Assembly: GCF_011734195.1 (NCBI RefSeq)
Contig: NZ_JAANTH010000003.1
Location: forward strand, 124,001-188,000
Direction: 5' to 3'
DNA from: Halobacterium sp. R2-5
Lineage (GTDB): Archaea; Halobacteriota; Halobacteria; Halobacteriales; Halobacteriaceae
Length of the DNA stretch: 64,000 bases
The notes under the pieces are model-generated. The model saw only the letters and a list, made by a program, of their open reading frames with translations, was not told the DNA's origin and made no database searches. Position 1 is the stretch's first letter. Every line of letters begins with the position of its first letter. The position numbers were made by a program, and so were the translations under genes. Below, piece by piece: positions 43,410 to 52,432 of this stretch.

Positions 43410-44024
43410 TCACCGTACTTTGATACTTGCCTCCCCAGTTTCATCTACTTCGACAATCGCATTGACCGCTGATTTCAGCGTGGTAAGCTCCTGCTGGTCC
43501 CGTGATGGATCAATATGAAAATGAATCTGTGCATCGTTCGCCGAAAGGAAGTTCGAGATTGTTCTGATAAACCGAAACACAGTTCGTGTATCCGTATACA
43601 TCAACATCGCATCAAGTGAATCAAGACAGACCAAAATATCTGTTTGATTCACCCCTAGTTCCCCAACAATTTGATTGACTTTCATACCAACCCCAGTCAG
43701 ATCATCTGCCCGAGCAGTCGCAAACGAGACATTTTCGCCATATCCCTGGGGAGTCGGACTATCACTATCAGTGATACTCAGACAATGTAACCTCGATTGA
43801 GCATCGGGATTTCTCTCAAGCCATCTATCAGCAATCTCAGAGAGTGAAAAATGATAGGACATCTTGATGACGCCTGTTTCTGCGGGGTTCTCTGGTCGAA
43901 GTAAATCGTGGCAGACCTGATCTGTGGCTTCACTCATCTGTGGGGCGACCACCAGAACAGAGGACGCCTTTCGTAAAGCAGTCGAATCAACACCGGTAGT
44001 TGAATCGCGATTATGGCCAGTCAT
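43410..44024 (-). CDS. DUF7504-like (RecA-like) signalling protein
   Basis: 204 residues. The order of strands and helices (SVLVVAPQMSEATDQVC, LTGVGMKVNQIVGELG, TDILVCLDSLDAMLMYTDTRTVFRFI) resembles RecA/KaiC-like folds without a Walker A motif; the family appears to be the one termed DUF7504 in haloarchaea. Members often lie next to DUF7344-like or HalOD1 genes, as here. It overlaps the following upstream gene (44021) by four bases. No biochemical role is known. Confidence 0.75.
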   Translation of the reverse strand: MTGHNRDSTTGVDSTALRKASSVLVVAPQMSEATDQVCHDLLRPENPAETGVIKMSYHFSLSEIADRWLERNPDAQSRLHCLSITDSDSPTPQGYGENVSFATARADDLTGVGMKVNQIVGELGVNQTDILVCLDSLDAMLMYTDTRTVFRFIRTISNFLSANDAQIHFHIDPSRDQQELTTLKSAVNAIVEVDETGEASIKVR

Positions 44025-44407
44025 CGGAATCGCTCCTCAATTGTGTCGATCACATGGCCGACAGACCCGTTCCGCTCGACAGAGACAAATAGCGCATCGT
44101 CATGCTGAAAGAAGCGAACCAAGAGGACGTTAGCTGCCAGTGTGACAAATAATTCTGAATCCCCTGCGCCGGGGACGATATCGCCATACGCATGCCGGTC
44201 AAGAAAATCCATCCGGAGGAACTCTTCTATCTTCTGCCGCTGGTCTTCATAGTTGTCAGAGCCACCAAACTCGTCGATTACGTCATCGGAAACGTAGAGA
44301 TCGTTGTAGGTGTCCGTGTTGTATTCGGCGACGATCTGCAAGTTTGAACCGAGATCATCTACGAGTTTCTCGATTGGGAAATCATGGAGTTGAGGGGACT
44401 TAGCCAC
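44021..44407 (-). CDS. DUF7522-like small protein
   Basis: 128 residues, first gene of a two-gene minus-strand unit with the DUF7504-like protein. The sequence is mixed alpha/beta: FPIEKLVDDLGSNLQIVAEYNTDT at the start, VLLVRFFQHDDALFVSVERN near the end. It matches my recollection of a haloarchaeal family that accompanies DUF7504 proteins; no catalytic residues are evident. The constant pairing suggests a complex or a signalling pair. Confidence 0.65.
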   Translation of the reverse strand: MAKSPQLHDFPIEKLVDDLGSNLQIVAEYNTDTYNDLYVSDDVIDEFGGSDNYEDQRQKIEEFLRMDFLDRHAYGDIVPGAGDSELFVTLAANVLLVRFFQHDDALFVSVERNGSVGHVIDTIEERFR

Positions 44408-44767
44408 ATCCAGTCTATACCAACCATCCTGTATAGGTGACGCCCCTACTACTGAAGGCGAACCACTGGAATTGTCATGGGTTCTCTGACCCGTTGGGCG
44501 TCCGTGACATTCAGTCAGTTGACCGGGCCGATAGCGAACACCTCTTGCGCTGCTCGTTGGCTTTCAGATATGATCGTGTTCTTGATGCCTCATCGCTTCC
44601 GAGATAGTCCTTCTTTCCGCAGCTGGGACGCACTCCAACGGTTCGCTGGCTACGTACAGCGCCACAACGACGAGACGGAAATTGAGTCGCACAGATAAGA
44701 ATAGGGACGTTCCAATCTACGTCTTGTCGGCTACGTGCGTCCTGACCATCCCGTAATGGTTCCGTTC
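44408..44767. other. Intergenic region, possible gene remnant
   Basis: About 360 bases with no intact gene. Two plus-strand frames at 44490-44700 have plausible codon use in pieces (DIQSVDRADSEHLLRCSL, then WDALQRFAGYVQRHNDET), suggesting a small, decayed coding sequence, possibly of a mobile element. I could not assign it. Confidence 0.35.
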
Positions 44768-46147
44768 CTATGAGGGGACCCGATACAATTCGATCTGGAG
44801 GCACGTCTCTCCTGCATTCGAGTCTGGGAAGTTAATCGACCCGTGAGCATTCTCGACAATCCACTTGATTAGCCAGAGGCCAAGCCCACTCGAATGCTCT
44901 AACGGGGTCTCCTCGCCCTTCTCCAATGTATACCGTTCCGAGTCCGGAATCACGCCTGCATTCCGAATCTCGATTCGGGCCGTGTCTTCGCTTGGCGTCG
45001 AGACTGACACGACAACGTGTGGCGAGTCCCTCTCCTGATGGATAACCCCATTTTCGATGGCCTCACGCAACGCAACAGCCAGATCCTCCCCAGCAAGCAC
45101 CCTCACACCCTTAGCCCCAGAAAACTCCACCGCTGCACTCGAATATTCGTCTGTCGCCCCTTCGACGGCTGTCCTGAGGACTGGGCCAAGGTCCTGTGGC
45201 TCGACCGCAGTATCGCCCGTTGTTTGTTGAATGTAGCGGGCTTTCTCCGCCATTTCGACGACCGACTCAGCATGCTCGATGGCTATCGCCAGTCGCTGGT
45301 GACTCTCGGCGGACAACGACTCCGTCTCGTCCAGTAGTTCGAGCATCCCTTTCACGAGGTTGAGGTCGTTGCGGATGTTGTGCCGGAGAACGCGGTTGAC
45401 GATACCCAACCGCTGTTCGCGTTCGTCGATGTCGCGGCGGGCGTTCGTCAGCGAATACGCCTGCTCGAGCATCAGTTGCGCGTTCAACTCCGGGCTACCA
45501 GACGAGCGATAGTCCTCGGGTGGGATGTAGAAAGGGTTCGTGCAGAGCTGGTTGTGGTAGATAATCTGTTCGTGGGTCCGGAGAGCTTTCGCGACCGAAG
45601 TCTCGTTGAAGCGTTCGAGATCGTACTGACAGAGCGCGGTAACGGGGAGGTCTGGGCAGGCTGCATCGAAGTCCGCTTCGAAGTCGAGAATGTGGTCAAA
45701 TGACTGGTCCGTATGAAAGCACCACGAGTTCTCACCGGCAACCCACAACCCATCGTAGCCATCCGCAACACTAGCATCGGCTTCGTCTTCGAGCGTCGTG
45801 ATCATCTCGGCGGGGTCGAAGCCAGATTCGAGGTAGATATTTTCCGCATCTCGAATGACGAGATCGCCAGCGTCGATACGTCCCTCGACGTCGATGTTGG
45901 CTCGCCGGAGTGCAGTTTTGATTTCGGCAGCGGTATTGACGTCAAGCAGGTAGATGCAGCGGTGGCCGGACTGGAGGCCTTCGACGAGGAAGGCTGTGGT
46001 AGCAGCTAGCTGGGATTCGTTCGACCGGTAGAAGAGTGCGAGGTGACGTGGTAGTTTCTGGGACCCGAGTTCTGCTCGGAGGTCTGCGGTGGTCGCTTGG
46101 CGCGTTGTTTCTGTTGCCAACGGCGACTCGGGTCGTCCCTCCGTCAT
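44768..46147 (-). CDS. MEDS-domain sensor histidine kinase
   Basis: 459 residues from ATG 46147. N-terminal MEDS domain at about 20-200 (RHLALFYRSNESQLAATTAF, GHRCIYLLD, PVTALCQYDL), a family proposed to sense hydrocarbons or redox state by cysteine chemistry. Then a histidine-phosphotransfer segment with the H-box NRVLRHNIRNDLN near 260-272, and the ATPase domain with N-box ALREAIENGVIHQ and the G-box SGLGLWLIKWIV. No membrane segment, hence cytosolic. There is no response regulator beside it, which is common for haloarchaeal kinases. Confidence 0.9.
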   Translation of the reverse strand: MTEGRPESPLATETTRQATTADLRAELGSQKLPRHLALFYRSNESQLAATTAFLVEGLQSGHRCIYLLDVNTAAEIKTALRRANIDVEGRIDAGDLVIRDAENIYLESGFDPAEMITTLEDEADASVADGYDGLWVAGENSWCFHTDQSFDHILDFEADFDAACPDLPVTALCQYDLERFNETSVAKALRTHEQIIYHNQLCTNPFYIPPEDYRSSGSPELNAQLMLEQAYSLTNARRDIDEREQRLGIVNRVLRHNIRNDLNLVKGMLELLDETESLSAESHQRLAIAIEHAESVVEMAEKARYIQQTTGDTAVEPQDLGPVLRTAVEGATDEYSSAAVEFSGAKGVRVLAGEDLAVALREAIENGVIHQERDSPHVVVSVSTPSEDTARIEIRNAGVIPDSERYTLEKGEETPLEHSSGLGLWLIKWIVENAHGSINFPDSNAGETCLQIELYRVPS

Positions 46148-46225
46148 TGCCGCCACTTTGAGATGGAGGTATAAGAACTGTGTTAATAGATAATTTATAA
46201 TTAGATTCATCGAGGCGGTGTCGAA

Positions 46226-46248
46226 CTCACGGCGCAAGGCCGTGAGTC
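46226..46248. repeat. Perfect 9-bp stem upstream of the histidine kinase
   Basis: ACTCACGGC and GCCGTGAGT, separated by GCAAG, form a strong hairpin 80-100 bases upstream of the kinase start. The sequence is similar in kind to hairpins at the ends of haloarchaeal IS200/IS605 elements, but could equally be a terminator or an operator. No transposase gene is near. Confidence 0.45.
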
Positions 46249-46365
46249 GCTAGTAGACAACTGGTGGCGCTCGATTTGAACCTCCTTCTCGATTCAGTCG
46301 TGCAATTTCAGCCGTGAACCTGAATAAAGAATCCGCGCTAGCAACGACTGTGTAGCGGTGGTAGC

Positions 46366-47118
46366 TTACTGGCTGATGACGAAGATTGGTGCGTGTGTCT
46401 CTTGCCCGAGTTGCTCGGGAATCGTCCCACCAAAAAAGCGTTTGAATAGTGACCGTTCGGACGCTCCGATGACGAGCAGTTCATGCGCGACGCTTTCCTT
46501 TGCTATCGTCGGGACAACATCGTCGCTGCGAACGAGGGTTGTCACAACCGAACTGTCAGCCACCATCTCGGCATACGTATCTAATCGTTGGTCGGCTACC
46601 TGTCTTTGATTATCAGTTGCGCCCTCTGGGATGACTGTCAGCAGCGTAATTGAGGCGGCCCACTCAGAGGCGATACTGCTGGCTAGCGTCACAGCAGCAT
46701 CGCTATTTGGGCCACCCGCAACAGGGACGAAAATCGAGCTGATAGCCTGATTTGTCCCCGGGCCGTAGTGGTTGATTGTCACGTCCTCAAGGCCTTCTAC
46801 GTCAGTGAAGCCGAATTCTTGGCGAACGATTGCGTCCCCAGTATAGGCGTCTTGTCGATTGACGTGGCGTAGCAGCGGATTGCTTCTACTTAGGCCGGTC
46901 GGATAGGTGATAGCGAATTTGAACGGTGGTGATTTGGTTGGGAATGCTGGCATTACTCGTGGGTGGAGACTGTCGGATTTGATTACTCGCCAGAATAGAT
47001 CGGGCGACGGTTTTTGTCGCCCACGATGGGCGATAGATGGTTCATCTAAACCTAAGCGTCGCCGGTATAATTGTTTCTCGGCTTCCATCTGATACCTCAG
47101 TCTAGTATGTTCAATCAC
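46366..47118 (-). CDS. Usp-domain protein, probably the 3' part of a transporter-Usp fusion gene
   Basis: 250 residues from GTG 47118 (or ATG 47088, giving 240). Residues about 125-250 are a universal-stress (UspA) domain: AISSIFVPVAGGPNSDAAV, then LLVIGASERSLFKRFFGGTIPEQ with the GxS-x9-G ATP-binding pattern and THAPIFVI at the end. The first 120 residues (RRRLGLDEPSIAHRGRQKP onward) look like the cytosolic tail of amino-acid permeases that carry Usp domains, so the membrane part may have been lost. Stop codons upstream bar a longer reading. Confidence 0.7.
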   Translation of the reverse strand: MIEHTRLRYQMEAEKQLYRRRLGLDEPSIAHRGRQKPSPDLFWRVIKSDSLHPRVMPAFPTKSPPFKFAITYPTGLSRSNPLLRHVNRQDAYTGDAIVRQEFGFTDVEGLEDVTINHYGPGTNQAISSIFVPVAGGPNSDAAVTLASSIASEWAASITLLTVIPEGATDNQRQVADQRLDTYAEMVADSSVVTTLVRSDDVVPTIAKESVAHELLVIGASERSLFKRFFGGTIPEQLGQETHAPIFVISQ

Positions 47119-47160
47119 CTACTAAACCTTTAGAGCGTTCACAAAAGTTTATAATGTATC

Positions 47161-47535
47161 TTGGGAGACACGAATTTAGTGCTGGGACACAGGCCTAACG
47201 CGGACGAGACGGACCGAGTAATGGGTGCGTTATCACATACTTGCTGTCGCCGGTTGCTGTTCGGACTTTATGAGGCGGAGGAAGAGGAGTCTATCAATTA
47301 CACTGAAATCACTCCGCACGACGCTGAGAGGGACCACATACAACTGTATCACTCCCATCTCCCCAAACTCGAAACACTTGGATACATCAGGTGGGACGAA
47401 GCCGAGAAGACGATACAGAAAGGCCCTCAATGGGAGGAAATTGAACCACTTCTCGAACTCCTCCATTCTCATCTTTGCGAGCTGCCGGAGTTCCTCCAAG
47501 GAAAACCATCCGACAGGAACGGGACGAAATGCTAA
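47161..47535 (+). CDS. DUF7344-like winged-helix protein (copy 3)
   Basis: 124 residues from TTG 47161; GTG 47179 and ATG 47221 are alternative starts. ADETDRVMGALSHTCCRRLLF, HSHLPKLETLGYIRWDEA and KGPQWEEIEPLLELL are the family pattern. Divergent from the Usp gene with a short 42-base gap, so the promoters overlap. It has the same presumed regulatory role as the other copies, but two cysteines (CC) replace the usual residues after 'LSH', which may matter for sensing. Confidence 0.75.
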   Translation: MGDTNLVLGHRPNADETDRVMGALSHTCCRRLLFGLYEAEEEESINYTEITPHDAERDHIQLYHSHLPKLETLGYIRWDEAEKTIQKGPQWEEIEPLLELLHSHLCELPEFLQGKPSDRNGTKC

Positions 47536-47544
47536 ATCGTTCGT

Positions 47545-47640
47545 CTGTACTTACTAAAGGTACTCAACCCATTGAAGCGGGTTCTCACCAGCTGATTTTG
47601 GGTGAAACAGCCGCCCAGTAGGTATGCGTATTGTTCGTCC
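47545..47640 (+). repeat. Dispersed repeat R1, copy A
   Basis: About 95 bases (ctgtactta...gttctcaccagctgatt...gggtgaaaca) related to copies at 51575-51660 and 56091-56187, in the same orientation. The core is GTTCTCACCAGCTGATT. See finding. Confidence 0.6.
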
Positions 47641-47685
47641 AGAGGGATACGACCACCCTGGCCACCTCTCAGCTACGCAGTCACG

Positions 47686-48591
47686 TTACCAATCAAGGAG
47701 TTTCTCACCGGCCAGCGGGGCGACAATGGCCCCACCGACGCCGATCGTGGAGCCGAAAAACGTGGCCAACAGTGGCGGTTCAACGGCATACATCACCGCA
47801 AAGAAACCGCTTGCCAATCCGAACACACCGAATCCAGCAGCTGCCTCTCGGCGGTTTGACGGATGAGCGGGCGTTGCGTCGGCGATACCACGCCAGACGA
47901 GCCACCCGCCGACGCCACTTCCAAGCGCGGCCACACTCTCGAAGGTAACTCCCTGGATCAGCCCGATAGCGCCGGCGCCAACCGCGACGAGAAGCACTCG
48001 ACCGGGGGCAGTACCTCGGTCGGCGACCACGTAGAGCACGCCCAGCCCCACCACTCCGAGACCAACCCCGACCACGACGTCAACAAGATAGTGGACACCC
48101 AAGATGAGTCGTGACAGCGAGACGAGACCGACGACAGCTGCGGCTCCGAGCCATCCCGGCCAGAGCTCGTCTTCGAAGACGACGAGTGCGAATCCACCCC
48201 ACACCAGCGTACTCCCGAAGGCGTGACCACTCGGAAATCCGGGGCCCGACCCAGTTGCAATCGAAGCTAACACGCCCTGGAAGATGGCTGGAAGCCATGC
48301 TATGACGGGTGCCTCACCCGCACCCGGGGGCCGAGGGAGCAGGAAGAAATTCTTGAGCACCCCGATGAGAGCCACATACGTGAGTACGAGACCAAGAACG
48401 AACAGACCACGCCGCCGATCGATCCCCCATCGCGGGAACTGATCGCCGGCGATGTACAGAAGACCCCCCAACAGGAAGAGAAACCAAACGTCGCCGAGCT
48501 GGGTTAGTAGAGCGAAGACGATGAGAGCCGGCTCTGAGGTCCATCCGTGAAGTACTTCGGCCACCCCGAGACCGCGATCACCTCCGATCAT
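47686..48591 (-). CDS. PAP2-family phosphatase, membrane protein
   Basis: 301 residues with six to eight membrane segments. All three PAP2 motifs are present: KNFFLLPRPPG (the KX6RP-type), FPSGHAFGS and SRLILGVHYLVD (SRX5HX3D). The active site lies at the outer face, where these enzymes dephosphorylate isoprenoid, phosphatidate or sugar phosphates. C-terminal membrane segments beyond the core (AVGAGAIGLIQGVTF, GFGVFGLASGFF) suggest added function. Its stop is only 46 bases from the R1 repeat. Confidence 0.9.
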   Translation of the reverse strand: MIGGDRGLGVAEVLHGWTSEPALIVFALLTQLGDVWFLFLLGGLLYIAGDQFPRWGIDRRRGLFVLGLVLTYVALIGVLKNFFLLPRPPGAGEAPVIAWLPAIFQGVLASIATGSGPGFPSGHAFGSTLVWGGFALVVFEDELWPGWLGAAAVVGLVSLSRLILGVHYLVDVVVGVGLGVVGLGVLYVVADRGTAPGRVLLVAVGAGAIGLIQGVTFESVAALGSGVGGWLVWRGIADATPAHPSNRREAAAGFGVFGLASGFFAVMYAVEPPLLATFFGSTIGVGGAIVAPLAGEKLLDW

Positions 48592-48821
48592 ATTCGTATT
48601 GGGGACGTCTCGGCTGTAGTACCGTTAAGACCTCGCCCTGTACTTGATACTGCCCGAATATCTCGCGTTCTCGGTCAGCTATCTATCGAAACAGCCGTTA
48701 GGTCGGGAAGTCTACTTGCAAGGCGAGCGTTCACTTGGTGTCAACTTTCAGCAAGTCGTCTCAGTAGCGACCGACGTGATTTGAGCGCAACTCTTTTTTG
48801 CGTCGTGGGTGTCCTTGGCCT

Positions 48822-49187
48822 GTGAGCCCTCCAACTAGAAAGATCGCACTCGGCTTTGTGGTTGCCCTCCTCGTCGTCTCCGCGGGCTGTAGTGCGTTCC
48901 AGAACAGCAGTACGCCAACCGACACCGTCCGGCTTGTCAACCAAGATGATACCAGCCATGCGGTCGTGGTTGAAATTAGTCAGGGTGAAGAACTGGTCTA
49001 TTCGGCAGGTCGGACGCTCGATGCTGAATCAGGGACTCAGTTGGAATCCTTTGGCGAAAACGGCGAGTACCAGGTCGCAGTGACCGTCGATGGGAATACG
49101 ACCGTGAGGACATACACCTTCCCTAGTGATGATTCGGCGACAACAATTGGCATCGATAACGACGGGCAGGTAACGATTAGTACCTAG
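48822..49187 (+). CDS. Small lipoprotein
   Basis: 121 residues from GTG 48822. A short signal peptide with lipobox VSAGC (Cys near residue 22) is followed by a soluble immunoglobulin-like beta domain of 95 residues (TVRLVNQDDTSHAVVVEI, VTVDGNTTVRTYTFPSDD). Exported and lipid-anchored; function unknown. It is divergent from the PAP2 gene. Confidence 0.7.
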   Translation: MSPPTRKIALGFVVALLVVSAGCSAFQNSSTPTDTVRLVNQDDTSHAVVVEISQGEELVYSAGRTLDAESGTQLESFGENGEYQVAVTVDGNTTVRTYTFPSDDSATTIGIDNDGQVTIST

Positions 49188-49205
49188 TCTGCCGCAGCAA
49201 TTCAG

Positions 49206-49691
49206 TGCTCAGCGAGACCATAAGGAAGTCGGCTGGGATTCTGAGGGGCACCGGGTGCTGTTCCCTTACGGGCCTTCGCGCGAGGAGAAGAACTTCCCAC
49301 AGGCGGAGCGCATCGTGGACGTGGCCCGCTCCCGGCTCGACGACCCGGTGAAACTTCAGACGATGTCGGGAGTCCCGCATGATCGCGTGTTCTGGTATAT
49401 GAACGCCGCGGAGCGATGCTACTCACCTCGACGCGAGAAGGGGCGCCGAACACGGTCAAAGAAGCACTCGCGTGTAATCTCCCAGTGATTACGACTGATG
49501 TCGGGGATACCGCTCAGCGGGTTGCGGGTGTGAGCCACTCGACGGCTGCCAACGACGACGAAGTGCTCGCAGACGCTCTCGTAGAAGCGCTTCGATCCGG
49601 GGAACGGTCCAATGGTCGAGAAGCGGTTGCTGACCTCCGACTGAAGAATCAACTAGATCGAATCGAGGCGGTCTATCGGCTAGTAGCCTGA
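49206..49691 (+). pseudogene. Glycosyltransferase (GT4) remnant with frameshift
   Basis: Two frames make one broken protein. 49206-49420 reads HRVLFPYGPSREEKNFPQAE and continues to GVPHDRVFWYMNAA; from about 49416 the adjacent frame continues with AMLLTSTREGAPNTVKEALA, the classic E-x7-E GT4 motif, to NQLDRIEAVYRLVA. The N-terminal half is missing and one frameshift lies near 49410-49418. It is the relic of a GT-B glycosyltransferase. Confidence 0.8.
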
Positions 49692-49803
49692 TGAGAGTAT
49701 CTTTCGACAGGTTTCCTAACTAGGTACTCCTGCAAATCGGCGAGTTCGATTTGTAGTCTACTATATCTAAATCCCGACCTCACTTCCCTTCCCTCTCAGT
49801 GGA

Positions 49804-49853
49804 GGAATATCCGGGTTTCGTCACAGCGTATTACTGGTGCCCTTCGCGCCCGC
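49804..49853 (+). repeat. Dispersed repeat R2, copy 1
   Basis: 50 bases nearly identical (47 of 50) to 57039-57088. The core is GGTTTCGTCACAG.GTATTACTGG. In one frame both copies read E-Y-x-G-F-V-T-x-Y-Y-W-C-P-S-R, so this may be a coding remnant. The rest of 49854-50198 shows no gene. Confidence 0.65.
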
Positions 49854-50198
49854 TAACTGCTTCTGGCCACGAATCGCCGGACAACGGCGGGATCTGCGTG
49901 CTTGATGGACTAGTCCGTGTATGGGTTTCGTCATCCGGTGTGACGAACGCACCTGGGCCGATACGTCACGAGAATCGGTCTACTGATTCTGTTTCGTTGA
50001 TGGTGATTGCTCCTCTCTGTGGAGGTACTCTGGACAATTTATTACAATTGATCCTGTTCTGCATTACCCTCGAAGTTCGTGAGCGCAGTGAGCGCCCGAA
50101 GAAGGGCCCTCGAAGAGTTGCCTCGATATTGGGCGTCGCTCAAAAGCGAATCGTATTCTCAGTGAACCACTAACGGTCGAACGTGATACGGAACTCCT

Positions 50199-51386
50199 CT
50201 AAACCGTGGCGTTGTCCTCAACCAGGCCCGTTACCAATTCGAACTGGATGTTCTCGTGTTTACCGACGATTTTGGCTGTCGGGAAGCGGTATTCCCCGCG
50301 AACACGTTCGTCGTGGAGCGTGAACGACGTCGAATTCTCTTCTGTGTGTCCGGTCACGTAGACGGCATCACCGGGTTCGAGCGGTGCACCCGTGGTGATG
50401 TTCCCGGTCGCGTCAGCGTTCGAGCGGTGGATGTCCGTCTGGTTTCCAGTGCTCATGTTCTTCACGTAGACCTCGAAGGACGCGTTCGCTGGAAGGGTTG
50501 CTCCGCCGGTGTTGCGGAGTTCGAGCGCGTGTCCGTCCTCGACCATCGAAACTGAGAGATGAGGGAGGTCTGCGACCCACGACGGAGCCCCAGACCAGTT
50601 CACGTCGGTATCGAGGGAAGCCGAGTAGTTGTAATATTCGCCCTCCGTTTCGGGGTCGGGAAGGGACAGCTCGGCGCTGTGGATAACTCCCTCGGGGGCG
50701 ATGAGTGCACGCCCGTCGTACGATGAAACATTGTCGAATGTTGATTCGTTGGCTGTGAGTTCGACGAACGTCCGGCCATCACGCTCGACAGTGCCGTTGA
50801 CAGTGTAGTTTCCGGCGTAGAAGAAACCAGTGAGTTCGTACCGTGCGGTCTGCTCAGGCTCGGTTACCCAGAGAAATCCATCTCTGATTTCGTTCTGGGT
50901 GACAAAGTAGTGGTGTCCGTTGTTACCTGTCATCCTCTCGTAGCCGTGGGTATCCGTCTGGTATCTCTCCTCTACCATTTGAACGGTCTCGTCTGAGCGA
51001 TTAGAAAAGGTGAGGAACGGTGTTTTGTTCGACCCGTGCGCGTAGCGATAGACGTCTTCTTGGCTCGAAGGGGACTCTCTGTACGTGAGTTCCATTGACT
51101 TGTTTGCCGTCGCGTCGAAGTGCGCATTGATCAATTCGGAATGATTTGTGAGCGTGCCGTTGTCCGCGACGCCTGGAGGATACTGCTCGACACTAACGTT
51201 CGGCGACCACGTACCAGCCGTGGTCGTCGAACTAGCTGTCGTGGTAGGGGTAGCCGTAGTCGTGGTCGTAGGTGTGTCAGTATTCTCGGTGGTGCTGGAG
51301 GGGGTCGTCCCGCCGCTACAGCCGGCGGTAACGAGGAGGAGGGCGACGCCGACGGCGAGCGCCGCACGTCGTTTCGAGGCCGTCAT
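50199..51386 (-). CDS. Secreted lipoprotein of unknown function
   Basis: 395 residues from ATG 51386. N-terminal signal with lipobox VTAGC near residue 23, then a Thr/Ser-rich linker (about 24-55) typical of haloarchaeal surface lipoproteins. The mature part contains beta strands and many Asn/Thr sites suitable for N-glycosylation (NVSVEQYPPG, NYTVNGTVERDGRTFVEL) and resembles LolA-like lipid-carrier folds in its repeat of DG-x-FVELT strands, although this is weak. No partner gene is evident. Confidence 0.75.
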   Translation of the reverse strand: MTASKRRAALAVGVALLLVTAGCSGGTTPSSTTENTDTPTTTTTATPTTTASSTTTAGTWSPNVSVEQYPPGVADNGTLTNHSELINAHFDATANKSMELTYRESPSSQEDVYRYAHGSNKTPFLTFSNRSDETVQMVEERYQTDTHGYERMTGNNGHHYFVTQNEIRDGFLWVTEPEQTARYELTGFFYAGNYTVNGTVERDGRTFVELTANESTFDNVSSYDGRALIAPEGVIHSAELSLPDPETEGEYYNYSASLDTDVNWSGAPSWVADLPHLSVSMVEDGHALELRNTGGATLPANASFEVYVKNMSTGNQTDIHRSNADATGNITTGAPLEPGDAVYVTGHTEENSTSFTLHDERVRGEYRFPTAKIVGKHENIQFELVTGLVEDNATV

Positions 51387-51574
51387 GGAATGATCTAACG
51401 GCGTAGCGGGTAAAACGGTATTGACTGGCACCCCGAGGTCAACGAGAGAGCAGCGGGAGCGCCGAGGAGGACACGACGGTGTTTCATACTACTTCCTACA
51501 ATGACACATGTACGTTATTTTGTCTTAGAGGGCGTGTCGGTTGTCAGAAGTACCGCTCATCAGTCCGCTCTTCC

Positions 51575-51660
51575 CCTGTGCTTAGCGAAACGCCAAACCA
51601 CCGAGATGGGTTCTCCCCAGCTGATTTGGAGTGAAACACCCGGTCAGAGGTATACGTAGT
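51575..51660 (+). repeat. Dispersed repeat R1, copy B
   Basis: About 85 bases (ctgtgctta...ggttctccccagctgattt...gtgaaacacc) matching copies A and C. It ends at the 3' end of the membrane protein gene. Confidence 0.55.
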
Positions 51661-52229
51661 TACCTTGCTAACGACTCGGGTGTGATAACGCGGAGAGTGA
51701 CGACAACTGGCAGAAGGAAGATAATTGCGACGACAACCACAGAGAGCGGAATTCCAATGATAGCATCTGATTGCTGACGGATGATGTATAAGAGACCGAC
51801 AGCCAGTAGACCAGCCATCAAGGCAAGTGGATACCGCATCTCCCGCTGACGGAACCAGAGATAACCACTCAGACTCAGCCCGATACCGGGAATAACGAAC
51901 AGACCGGTAGAAATGGAAAATAGGCCGGCGGCCATCCCAGTGTACTGCCACGGCTGAAACACGGCAAGACTCCCGACGATACCCGTGATACCGACCAGAC
52001 TAATTACGAGCGCTGGAATCTGCTCGTATCGAATTTGACTGGGTGTAGACTCTCGGAACCAGAACCAACCAGTTGCTACAAATCCGAGATTAATCAGAAG
52101 GAGAAGGATGGTTGCTAATTCCGGAAGGTCAGCATTTAACGGCCCATATTCAGGCCAAAGACCAACGATGGTAAGAAGACTACCAATAAGTCCCAGAATA
52201 ATAAGTGATTTAGCCGCTGTCGTAGCCAT
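51660..52229 (-). CDS. Membrane protein, six helices
   Basis: 189 residues, six predicted membrane segments (SLIILGLIGSLLTIVGLW first, VSVVVVAIIFLLPVVVTLRV last) with very short loops. No motif or family recognised. Ends with a short basic tail, so the C-terminus probably faces the cytosol. Single gene, promoter in the AT-rich 52230-52300 region. Confidence 0.65.
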   Translation of the reverse strand: MATTAAKSLIILGLIGSLLTIVGLWPEYGPLNADLPELATILLLLINLGFVATGWFWFRESTPSQIRYEQIPALVISLVGITGIVGSLAVFQPWQYTGMAAGLFSISTGLFVIPGIGLSLSGYLWFRQREMRYPLALMAGLLAVGLLYIIRQQSDAIIGIPLSVVVVAIIFLLPVVVTLRVITPESLAR

Positions 52230-52432
52230 ACGGACACAATCTCCCGAACATGTAAATGTCTTGTCTGTACTGGCCGATTCAGCTCTTAATGTTTCAGCCC
52301 CCGTCGGAAATAGCGTACCCTCCAGTGATTTTCCCGGTATATCTTCTCGTCGGCCCTTTCCTGGCGAGTGATGGTACAGTCGTTTGTTGAGTCCCCTGAA
52401 ACCCTTTACAGAGGCCCCGGTAGTGACTTCGT

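Noticed and set aside
49799-50173. 124-codon plus-strand gene containing repeat R2
   Set aside because: No family match beyond the 15-residue repeat and codon use becomes random after it; kept only as a repeat.
51544-51951. 135-codon minus frame over the six-helix membrane protein gene
   Set aside because: It overlaps the better-supported membrane protein in another frame and lacks any family signal.
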